This document shows positions 1-5,685 of a stretch of DNA of 9,012 nt, one piece after another. The position numbers were made by a program, and so were the translations under genes. Every line of letters begins with the position of its first letter. Within the stretch, counting starts at the first letter, position 1. The notes beneath the pieces were generated by a model, which worked only from the letters and a program-made list of their open reading frames with translations, ran no database searches and was not told where the DNA came from. This DNA is from JBJXFK01 sp046155505 (lineage in GTDB: Bacteria; Planctomycetota; Phycisphaerae; UBA1845; Fen-1342): the NCBI GenBank assembly GCA_046155505.1, contig JBJXFK010000223.1, forward strand, positions 1-9,012, given 5' to 3'.

Positions 1-635
1 AGATGGCGGCGATCGGGCCACGAGTGGCGATGAAAGGCGTCTTGTGTGGCTGTCGGGCTGCTTAGCGGTGGTGAGAAGCTGCGCTCGAACAGCTCGCGGC
101 GCGGGGCGTCGACGAGCGAATCGCCCAGCCCCGACGATGTGTAGAAGTGCGGCATCGCGTCGATCGCGGTCTGTTTGTATCGCAACTGATCGCCGTCGCT
201 GTAGAGGTCGCCGATGCGGGTTTGATCGATGATCAGTAGCCGAAATGGCGGATAGCGTGACGGCGATAGTGTTGCGGCCGCGGCGGCGATCGCATCCAGT
301 GAGTCGAGTGCGAGAAGCTCCGGGATGATCGTTCCGCGGCTGCGCAGCTCGCCGGGGCGAATCGCGTTACGGCGCACACCGTTGTTGACATTGACATTGA
401 CATTGAGCACGGTCAGTAGCAAGCCAGCATCGCTGAGGGCGATCCATGTGCCGCCCGACGCGGGATCGATCGGCAGAATCGCGCGGCGCGGGCCGAAGGA
501 TTGCATGCGCGGCGGTAGTGCGATCGGGCGCGTGCGCAACTCGTCGCGATTGCACGCGATGCGCACGCTGCGCGACCTTGCGTGCGTCGCGTTGCCGTGC
601 GGTGCGGCTATCGGGACGACGGTGACGGTACACAT
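1..635 (-). CDS. NRDE / TANGO2-like family protein (3' end cut by the window)
   Basis: The frame is open from ATG at 635 down to position 1, giving 211 codons with no stop, so the C-terminus lies outside the window. The product begins MCTV, and a Cys at position 2 is a hallmark of this family (candidate N-terminal nucleophile). The family-naming tetrad N29-R30-D31-E32 is present, followed by R36-P37 and by DPASGGTWIAL at residues 57-67, the usual second signature. A stretch VNVNVN (residues 79-84) comes from three tandem TTGACA hexamers on the plus strand. The start overlaps the end of the DinB-type gene by 28 bases, which suggests coupled translation. I see no strong ribosome site before 635. 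The function of the bacterial members is unsettled. Eukaryotic relatives (TANGO2/HRG-9) have been linked to haem trafficking and lipid/CoA metabolism, and applying that here would be inference. Family assignment is firm; function is not. Confidence 0.9.
   Translation of the reverse strand, partial: MCTVTVVPIAAPHGNATHARSRSVRIACNRDELRTRPIALPPRMQSFGPRRAILPIDPASGGTWIALSDAGLLLTVLNVNVNVNNGVRRNAIRPGELRSRGTIIPELLALDSLDAIAAAAATLSPSRYPPFRLLIIDQTRIGDLYSDGDQLRYKQTAIDAMPHFYTSSGLGDSLVDAPRRELFERSFSPPLSSPTATQDAFHRHSWPDRRH
385..402. repeat. three tandem TTGACA hexamers inside the NRDE-family gene
   Basis: TTGACA occurs three times head to tail at 385-390, 391-396 and 397-402, followed by a partial TTGA. Read on the coding (minus) strand it encodes Val-Asn repeats directly after the conserved GGTW region. 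Because the unit is six bases, gain or loss of a unit would add or remove two residues without a frameshift. The resemblance to a sigma70 -35 box is probably coincidental, since it lies in coding sequence on the opposite strand. Confidence 0.7.
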
Positions 636-1180
636 GCGGTTTGCTCGAGGTGTGCGATGGTCGCCGGTGCGTAGCCGAACCTCGCCGGCAGCGGAACGCC
701 AAGCGTGCGGCACATGGCCGAGACGATTGCATTGTGGTGGATCGTATGACTGAGCACGAAGGCCAGTTCGCGACCGATGGTCGTGCCGGCCTCGATCGTC
801 GTTCCGTCGCCGCTGAGCATCGCGGTCAGGCGCAGCGGGCGTTCGAGATCGTCGTGATTGATTCGAGCGACGCGCAAGAGCAGTCCCTCGATCGCCTCGA
901 TCGCGGCGCAGCGGCTTGACTCGATTGATGTGCCGCGTTCGCGCCGGTCGTAGTCGAGCTCGCCGGTGGCGATCGCGGCACAGAGCGATTCGAAATGATC
1001 GAGGCAGTGCCGAACATGGCCGCCGATGCTGCTTTCGATCACGCCGACGGGTTTTTGCACGTACATCGGGTCGGATACGGAATCGAGCAGCGACGAGAGT
1101 TGCCTGAGCGCTGCTGCCAGCAGGGCAGCGGGGGGACAAACCCGGTCAAGCTGAAGCGTGTTGTTCATGCTACGTTTCAT
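608..1180 (-). CDS. DinB-superfamily (four-helix, metal-binding) protein
   Basis: A protein of 190 residues if started at ATG 1180. DinB-fold proteins are four-helix bundles that bind a divalent metal through three histidines; relatives include thiol-dependent transferases such as mycothiol- and bacillithiol-dependent enzymes. The sequence shows an early His cluster, GGHVRHCLDHF (H55, H58, H62), a YDRRERG segment near residue 77, and a late cluster, LSHTIHHNAIV (H145, H148, H149), which fits the usual placement of metal ligands. The start at 1180 was chosen because it forms a 4-base ATGA overlap with the stop of the DoxX gene. ATG 1168, four codons later, is possible. The frame stays open to 1282, but that extra stretch lies inside the DoxX coding region. 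The gene end overlaps the NRDE-family start by 28 bases. Which metal, thiol or substrate is used cannot be read from the sequence. Confidence 0.87.
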   Translation of the reverse strand: MKRSMNNTLQLDRVCPPAALLAAALRQLSSLLDSVSDPMYVQKPVGVIESSIGGHVRHCLDHFESLCAAIATGELDYDRRERGTSIESSRCAAIEAIEGLLLRVARINHDDLERPLRLTAMLSGDGTTIEAGTTIGRELAFVLSHTIHHNAIVSAMCRTLGVPLPARFGYAPATIAHLEQTACVPSPSSR

Positions 1181-1638
1181 GCGTTGCTCGCAGTCCCGCC
1201 GGCAATGCCGAGCCGACTCGCGGCGGCACTGATCCACGCGTGCAGTTCGCAGCGGCGGATGACCAGCACGGCGGTACTGCAAACGAAAACCACATTCGCC
1301 AACGCGAAGAGCAGCCCGCCGTCATCTTTCACGACCACGCCGAGCTTGGTCAGGTGGCTCATGATCGCGCCGCTGATGACGGCGAGAGACAGTACCGCGC
1401 CGAGCAAAATCGTGCGCGGCGTCAGGAGCAGTACGCACGCCACGAGCTCGGCAACGCCCGAGCCGATGCGTCCCCACGGCTCCATGCCGAGCGTGCGGAA
1501 AATGTACACGGATTCCTCCGCAGCGGTGAATTTGAAGAAGAGCGTCTGGGCGAGGATCAGGGCCGTGATGGCCTGCAAGACCCAGCTTACCACGACGAGT
1601 CTTGCGTTCATGCGGTGCGGGTGATCGTGGGCAGTCAT
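1177..1638 (-). CDS. DoxX-family four-helix membrane protein
   Basis: A 153-residue integral membrane protein. Hydrophobic segments lie at about residues 12-37, 58-73, 76-97 and 107-127, the DoxX layout. The stretches LFFKFTAAEESVYIF (33-47) and LGMEPWGRIGSGVAEL (50-65) are typical of one DoxX subgroup, as is SGAIMSHLTKLG (89-100). ATG 1638 is preceded by GGAG (1651-1648) with a 9-base spacer, which decides the start over the upstream frame extension to 1713 and over Met10. It is the first gene of a three-gene minus-strand operon and shares a 4-base overlap with the DinB-type gene. DoxX proteins are poorly understood; the Mycobacterium tuberculosis DoxX associates with SodA and the thiosulfate sulfurtransferase SseA in a membrane oxidoreductase complex, which is compatible with a redox role here but is not shown by this sequence. 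Confidence 0.9.
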   Translation of the reverse strand: MTAHDHPHRMNARLVVVSWVLQAITALILAQTLFFKFTAAEESVYIFRTLGMEPWGRIGSGVAELVACVLLLTPRTILLGAVLSLAVISGAIMSHLTKLGVVVKDDGGLLFALANVVFVCSTAVLVIRRCELHAWISAAASRLGIAGGTASNA

Positions 1639-1646
1639 GGCTCGTT

Positions 1647-1651
1647 TCTCC
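1647..1651 (-). promoter_or_regulatory. Shine-Dalgarno site of the DoxX gene
   Basis: On the minus strand this reads GGAGA, with GGAG ending 9 bases before ATG 1638. It supports that start against the longer frame. Confidence 0.6.
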
Positions 1652-1704
1652 AAGGCAGCGATTCGTGGCAAGTAATTGCTGCGAGAATCAGGTGGCAATC
1701 GAAA

Positions 1705-1767
1705 GGCGAGCATCGTCCTCCAGCCGGTGCACTCGCGGGTCGCACCGGCCGGAGGCCGATGCTCCCC
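1705..1767. repeat. long hairpin repeat, copy 1 (between the DoxX and redoxin-YHS genes)
   Basis: Two 26-base arms, 1705-1730 and 1742-1767, are inverted repeats of each other with 23 of 26 positions matching. They enclose an 11-base loop (1731-1741). The right arm starts GCACCGGCCGGAGG and ends CCGATGCTCCCC. Arms, loop start and right edge are related to a second hairpin at 3341-3407. It lies in the 228-base gap between the redoxin-YHS stop (1867) and the DoxX start (1638), about 100 bases past the redoxin-YHS stop. No T-tract follows on either strand, so it is not a standard intrinsic terminator, although it could protect a 3' end. The rest of the gap (1639-1704, 1768-1866) shows no gene; the operon promoter should be here but I cannot place it. 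Confidence 0.75.
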
Positions 1768-1866
1768 GCGGTCGCGGAAGCGATGCGGCGCACGCTGCCT
1801 GCTGCGCGGTCGGGTGTTCGCGATCGTCGTTTCTTCATGCGGTTGGATGCTGTTGGGGTCGGCGAG

Positions 1867-2805
1867 TTACTTCGGCTTGGCCGTGTCGCTCGGGGCGATC
1901 TTGTTCCACTGCCGGTCAGCATCGACGGTCAATTTGGTTTCGGCCTTGTTCCAGTCGTTGAGCGCGTTGCCGAGCCAACCCTTATAGAACAGGAAAAGCC
2001 GACCGTTGGTGATTTTGAAGTTGGCCGGGTCGATCTCGACCCTGTCGCCCTCGGCCATCGCGGTGGCGCACCAGCCGCCATACGCGGGGGCGAACTTTTC
2101 CGGGTCGGCGGCGAACTTGGCGCGATTGTCCGGCGAGGCGAATTGATAGGTGACGCCGCGATAGCGACTCAGGAGGTCGCTCTTGCCGACGACGGGTTTG
2201 CCACCTTCGAAGTACGTGACCGGGTCGCGACCCTGGAGGGCGATCGCGCCCTCTGAGAGGTTGTATGCTTTCAACGCGGCATTTGCGGAGTGCTTTTGCA
2301 CCTGTTCGACGAGTTGGTCGAAGGGCATGCGGTCGGTGTTGCTTTTGCCGACGTAACGAAACATCTCGTTGCCGTCGGGGCCGACGAGGACGAGGGCCGG
2401 ATAGTGGACGGTCTCGCCGTGGAAGGCGTAGCCATCGGGGATGCTGAACTGCTTGGCGATGGCCGTGTCGGCGTCGCGGTAGATGCTCACGTCGATGCCC
2501 GACTGGGCGATCTTTTCGGCCCACTGTTTCACGTCGGCTTCGGGGTCGGGCTTGAGGAAGACGTGCTGCACGCCGGCGATCTCGGGGCCGCGGCGAACCA
2601 TGTCGGTGGTGTAGCGCAGGCAGATCGGGCACTCGGTTTTGAGCAGGAAATGGATGGCGACGAATTTGCCGCGCGCGTCGGCCAGGCGGAACTGTTTGTC
2701 GCCGGCGCCGACAGTAAAGTCCGGCGGCGCGGCAGCGGCGATGGCGGACAGAGCGGTCGAGAGCGCGGCGAGCAGGACGAAATTTCGTGCGGTACGTCGG
2801 GTCAT
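1867..2805 (-). CDS. secreted thioredoxin-like / YHS two-domain protein
   Basis: A 312-residue exported protein. Residues 1-26 form a signal peptide (TRR n-region, hydrophobic LLAALSTALSAIAAAA, cleavage near A25/A26). Residues 27-170 are a thioredoxin/redoxin-like domain: beta strand VAIHFLLK, then TECPIC giving C59 and C62 as a CxxC pair, and HYPALVLVGPDGNE with P136 as the likely cis-Pro. Residues 181-285 are a YHS-type domain: LQGRDPVTYFEGGKPVVG, YRGVTYQFASPDNRAKF, PAYGGWCATAMAEGD (C246), then IDPANFKITNGRLFLFY. YHS domains are thought to bind metals or sit with metal-handling proteins. The protein likely acts in the periplasm; whether it reduces disulfides or handles metal is unknown. ATG 2805 was chosen for its AAAGGA ribosome site 9 bases upstream and the signal peptide that begins there. 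The upstream frame to 2937 looks non-coding. Confidence 0.9.
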   Translation of the reverse strand: MTRRTARNFVLLAALSTALSAIAAAAPPDFTVGAGDKQFRLADARGKFVAIHFLLKTECPICLRYTTDMVRRGPEIAGVQHVFLKPDPEADVKQWAEKIAQSGIDVSIYRDADTAIAKQFSIPDGYAFHGETVHYPALVLVGPDGNEMFRYVGKSNTDRMPFDQLVEQVQKHSANAALKAYNLSEGAIALQGRDPVTYFEGGKPVVGKSDLLSRYRGVTYQFASPDNRAKFAADPEKFAPAYGGWCATAMAEGDRVEIDPANFKITNGRLFLFYKGWLGNALNDWNKAETKLTVDADRQWNKIAPSDTAKPK

Positions 2806-3299
2806 GCGGAATATTCCTTTCGGTTGGGGCGAGTGTGGGGGTTCTTGCGAGATTCGCCTCATGGGAATTGGATGCTGGGCGACGTGGCGCGTTACGTGCT
2901 GGCGATGAGACTGGCAGGGTGACGTGTGGGTTGGCATGGGAGCCGGTGACGTATCAGTGGTATTTCGAGGCTGCGCCGATTGCCGGCGCGACGAGTGCGA
3001 CGCTGGCGATCAGTGACGTGACGCCGGCTGACGCGGGTGACTATTACGTCGTGGTCGATTCGTTCTGTGGAACGGGGACGAGCGACATCGCGACGGTGAT
3101 CGTGCATCCGCCGTGCTATCCGGACATCGACGGCGATCGGAATGTCGGGCTGTCCGATCTGGCGTATTTGCTGCGATCGTTCGGTTTGTGCTTTGGTTCG
3201 CCTGGGTTTGATCCGGCGGCGGATATCAATCGGACGAATTGCGTAGATCTGCTCGATCTGGCGCAGCTGTTGACGGCATTCGGCTCCGACTGTCCGTAG
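2787..3299 (+). CDS. Ig-like plus dockerin-type fragment of a surface protein (5' end doubtful)
   Basis: The convincing part runs from about 2889 to the stop at 3299. Ig-like domain: ALRAGDETGRVTC (B-strand Cys at frame residue 47), VTYQWYF (Trp58), PADAGDYYVVV (residues 80-90). It is followed by two EF-hand-like dockerin loops, D113-D115-D117-N119-D124 and D146-N148-T150-C152-D157, each leading into an 'L-DLA-LL-(S/A)FG' helix. Such tails occur on large secreted proteins in planctomycetes. The reading frame opens at GTG 2787, inside the first codons of the oppositely oriented redoxin-YHS gene. An AGGA lies about 10 bases before it and the first 24 residues are hydrophobic (GIFLSVGASVGVLA), so a small secreted protein is conceivable. 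I favour a truncated remnant, because such proteins normally have far longer N-terminal parts and a 19-base overlap of divergent 5' ends is unusual. No C-terminal sorting signal is seen. Confidence 0.6.
   Translation: MRYVGSCGIFLSVGASVGVLARFASWELDAGRRGALRAGDETGRVTCGLAWEPVTYQWYFEAAPIAGATSATLAISDVTPADAGDYYVVVDSFCGTGTSDIATVIVHPPCYPDIDGDRNVGLSDLAYLLRSFGLCFGSPGFDPAADINRTNCVDLLDLAQLLTAFGSDCP
2808..2820 (-). promoter_or_regulatory. Shine-Dalgarno site overlapping a 10-base palindrome
   Basis: AAAGGA (2820-2815, minus strand) lies 9 bases before ATG 2805. Its GGA is part of a perfect 10-base palindrome, GGAATATTCC, at 2808-2817. The palindrome could be an operator half-site pair or just a chance AT-rich spot; by itself it is too compact to form an RNA hairpin. 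Confidence 0.55.
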
Positions 3300-3340
3300 C
3301 GCGCGGCGCGCGTGCGTTTTCGATTGGCGGATTTTTCTGA

Positions 3341-3407
3341 CGGGGAGCGTCGGCGGTTTCGCCCGAGTGCATTCGCTGCGCACCGGCGAAGACGCCGATG
3401 CTCCCCG
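3341..3407. repeat. long hairpin repeat, copy 2 (after the dockerin-type gene)
   Basis: The arms 3341-3363 and 3386-3407 pair almost completely: over the 22 bases from 3342, 19 are Watson-Crick, two are G-U wobbles and one is a mismatch. After a small bulge, GTGC (3367-3370) pairs with GCAC (3380-3383) around a 9-base loop. The right arm reads GCACCGGCGAAGACGCCGAT then GCTCCCC, closely matching copy 1 at 1742-1767, and the loops share GTGCA-Y-TCGC. The centres of the stems differ while pairing is largely kept. It sits 41 bases after the dockerin-type stop and may end or stabilise that transcript, but no T-tract follows it. The remaining sequence to 3545 holds no gene I can support. Confidence 0.75.
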
Positions 3408-3486
3408 CAGAGTACAGATCGTCGTAACACACTTCTCTCAGACTACGCGGTGCCGGTGCCCCGCGTTCTGAGCACTCCGCACACAC

Positions 3487-3514
3487 TCCCGCGTTTGCGG
3501 CTACCATCCCGCGT
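3487..3514. repeat. direct repeat TCCCGCGT, 20-base period, upstream of the kinase gene
   Basis: TCCCGCGT occurs at 3487-3494 and 3507-3514, one start 20 bases after the other, close to two helical turns. A TACCAT resembling a -10 box lies at 3502-3507, but there is no matching -35. ATCCCGCGT also occurs at 8134-8142 before the HupE-like gene. This is a possible regulatory element; chance is not excluded in sequence this rich in GC. Confidence 0.3.
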
Positions 3515-3545
3515 GTCAGTTGGGAGCGTTGACCGGCGACGTAAG

Positions 3546-5474
3546 ATGCTGCCGAGCAATAGGATGGAGCTTGGACGCAGGCCGTTACCGACAAAACGTA
3601 TGAAGAGTTACGAGATATCCGCGACCGCCGAATCGAGCGGCTTTCAGAGGCCCGCCGGTGCGGCCCAGCCTCAGCCTGCGGACGCGGTCCCTTTCTCAGC
3701 GGCTTCACTTACCACACGCAACATCGGCGGACTCAATTGGATCTGTGACAACCGGTTCGCGGCGGTGCTGGCCGCTGTGCCCGCGTCGGCCTGGACCGAC
3801 CCGGCGTCCGCGGGCTGGCAATGCGTGAAGCAGAACTCGGTGCGGCGCGTCTGGCGGGCGACGATCGGTGACAAGTCGTATTACCTGAAAATCTGTCGTG
3901 ACGGCGGGCGATTCGCGGCGTTCAAACGATTCTTGCGCGGGCCGGCGTGTCTGGGCGAGTGGAACGGCGGCATGTACGCCCTTCGGCATGACATTCCCGC
4001 CGCACGGCCCGTGGGACGGGTCAATTCGTTCAATTGCGGCGGGGTGCGTGCGTCGCTGCTGGTGACCGAAGCGATTGAGCCGGCGTATCCGCTGTGCGAT
4101 TTCTGGCAGACGATCGCCGCTGACACGGATCGTGTTCGCCGACGCCGCGACAGCAACCGGCTGATCGACCTGTTGGCGCAGATGATCGCGCGGGCGCATC
4201 AGGCGGGGTTTGAGCATCTGGATATGCACGCGGCGAATATTCTGGTGCACCCGCTCGGCCAGCGCCGCTATCGCACGGTGTTTATCGATCTGCAGAGCGC
4301 GCACATCGACAGTCCGCTGAGCGATCAGGCGGTGATTCGCAATCTGTCGCAGCTCAATCAGTGGTTCCGCCGACAAAGCTCGGTGAGCGAGCGGCTGCGG
4401 TTCTTGCGCGCGTATTGGCGCTGGCGCAACGAATATGAGGGCGCGTTCGCGCACTCGCGACCGCTCGTGTTGACGTTTGTCGAGCTGATCGAGGCGCTTG
4501 AAACGCAGGCGGATTTGCACGCGGGCAAGCTGTGGTCGCAGCGCGATCGCAAGGCGATGCGCGACGGTCGATATTTCGCTCGCGTGAAAGTGCCGGGCGG
4601 TTGGCGGGCGCGCGTGTTCGTATCGGCGAAGCCGCGCGTGGGCGAGGCTCCGCCCAGCGGGCCGCTGCTGGATCGATCGACTTGGAAGCGGTTGCTCGCG
4701 GCCCCGCTGGCGTGGTTTGAGCGGCCGGGGCAGGAGCGGCTGAAGGATTCGCATTCGGCGCAGGTGACGCGCGTGTTGCTTGACACCGGCGCGGCGCAGA
4801 TTCCCGTCATCGTTAAGCGCCCGTTGCCGCGCAACGCGCGTCGCGCCGCGCGACAGAGCATGCCGCCGTCGCGCAGCATGCGCGGCTGGCGCGTCGGCAA
4901 TGCGATGCTGCACCGCGATCTGCCGACGCCGCGACCGCTGGCGGTACTCGAACGGCGGTTCGGCCCGTTCATTCTCGACAGCATGTTGTTGACCGAGGCG
5001 ATTCCGGGAGCGCTTGATCTCGAAGCGTATCTAAGGCGCGAATTTGGTCGTTCGTCGCGACGCGAATGGGCGCGCACCAAACGCACGCTGTCGGCGATGG
5101 TGGTGCGTGAGTTGCGTATGCTGCACGAGCGTGGCTTCGAACATCGCGATTGCAAGGCGGGCAATTTGCTCGTCGCACCCGAGCCTGACTTGCGCGTATT
5201 GTGGATCGACATGGACGGTCTGCGAATCGTCAGTCGGCGCGATCCGCGGCGCGAATTGACCGCACTCGCGAGGCTGTATGTCAGTCTTGCGGAAGTGCCG
5301 GGGCTGGGCCGCACGGACTTTGCACGAGCGCTGCGCGACTATCTGGCTCGGTATGGCGGCAGTCGGCGCGATTGGCGCGAGACGTGGCGCGAGATGCAGC
5401 CGATGATCGCGCGCAAGGTGGTGGCCAAGCGTGTGCGGCGCGAGTGGAAATTGGCGCACTACGGCCGCGAGTAG
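3546..5474 (+). CDS. tandem InaA/Kdo-WaaP-like lipopolysaccharide kinase (two kinase domains)
   Basis: A protein of 642 residues from ATG 3546 with two protein-kinase-fold domains of the InaA/WaaP type, which phosphorylate sugars of the lipopolysaccharide core on the cytoplasmic side. Domain 1 (about 80-300): Lys115 in YYLKICR, Glu138 in LGEWNGG, the catalytic loop HLDMHAANILV (H224, D226, N231) and FIDLQSAH with D248 as metal Asp. A linker with LWSQRDRKAMRDGRYF (about 329-344) is typical of the planctomycete branch. Domain 2 (about 350-620): Lys424 in VIVKRPLP, LPTPRPLAVLERR, the catalytic loop HRDCKAGNLLV (H533, D535, N540) and WIDMDG (D555). Both domains keep the catalytic Asp, Asn and metal Asp, so both may be active; a clear alpha-C Glu is seen only in domain 1. 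The frame opens at GTG 3312, but that stretch contains the hairpin at 3341-3407. Starts at 3546, 3564 or 3600 are all possible, with no strong ribosome site. The substrate is inferred from family. Confidence 0.87.
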   Translation: MLPSNRMELGRRPLPTKRMKSYEISATAESSGFQRPAGAAQPQPADAVPFSAASLTTRNIGGLNWICDNRFAAVLAAVPASAWTDPASAGWQCVKQNSVRRVWRATIGDKSYYLKICRDGGRFAAFKRFLRGPACLGEWNGGMYALRHDIPAARPVGRVNSFNCGGVRASLLVTEAIEPAYPLCDFWQTIAADTDRVRRRRDSNRLIDLLAQMIARAHQAGFEHLDMHAANILVHPLGQRRYRTVFIDLQSAHIDSPLSDQAVIRNLSQLNQWFRRQSSVSERLRFLRAYWRWRNEYEGAFAHSRPLVLTFVELIEALETQADLHAGKLWSQRDRKAMRDGRYFARVKVPGGWRARVFVSAKPRVGEAPPSGPLLDRSTWKRLLAAPLAWFERPGQERLKDSHSAQVTRVLLDTGAAQIPVIVKRPLPRNARRAARQSMPPSRSMRGWRVGNAMLHRDLPTPRPLAVLERRFGPFILDSMLLTEAIPGALDLEAYLRREFGRSSRREWARTKRTLSAMVVRELRMLHERGFEHRDCKAGNLLVAPEPDLRVLWIDMDGLRIVSRRDPRRELTALARLYVSLAEVPGLGRTDFARALRDYLARYGGSRRDWRETWREMQPMIARKVVAKRVRREWKLAHYGRE

Positions 5475-5685
5475 CGAAGACGATTTTGCGACTCGCGCCT
5501 GTCATCCCTGAACCGCGAGTGGATTTGAACACCTCAAGCGATTGTCGCATCGTGTCTGCAAAGCCCCATTTGTTGGGTATCCGCCCGATTTGCGACATTC
5601 AACGCACCGGCCGCTGCCCGCAAACCGCGCATCGCCGATAGGATTCCCGTAGCTGGAAGTCCCGGATACGCTTTGCGACATCACG
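5475..5685 (+). promoter_or_regulatory. spacer with repeated TGCGAC motif before the HD phosphohydrolase gene
   Basis: There is no gene in these 211 bases. TTTGCGAC occurs three times in the same direction (5485-5492, 5589-5596, 5672-5679). The last two extend to TGCGACA, and the inverse TGTCGCA occurs at 5543-5549. A weak inverted repeat, ACTCGCG (5491-5497) with CGCGAGT (5514-5520), could form a small stem just past the kinase stop. No convincing -35/-10 pair was found, and no Shine-Dalgarno site precedes ATG 5686. The motif cluster is a candidate operator, given its spacing within a single intergenic stretch. Confidence 0.35.

Noticed and set aside
385..402. Promoter -35 boxes (TTGACA three times)
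   Set aside because: The units lie within coding sequence of the opposite strand, and no -10 or downstream plus-strand gene fits.
1240..2256. Long plus-strand open frame (338 codons)
   Set aside because: It is antisense to the DoxX gene, the hairpin and the redoxin-YHS gene, whose products are clear family members. The translation has no recognisable domain and the frame stays open because of high GC.
3341..3407. Intrinsic terminator
   Set aside because: The stem is strong, but neither strand has a T-tract after it, and its homology to the other hairpin points to a repeat. A role in transcript ends remains possible.
3312..3545. Extended kinase start at GTG 3312
   Set aside because: The extension translates the hairpin repeat into an Arg-rich stretch unlike the rest of the protein and has no ribosome site. 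A start at 3546 or later is more plausible.
3705..4913. Minus-strand open frame of 402 codons opposite the kinase gene
   Set aside because: Composition typical of an antisense shadow in GC-rich DNA. The kinase motifs on the plus strand are decisive.
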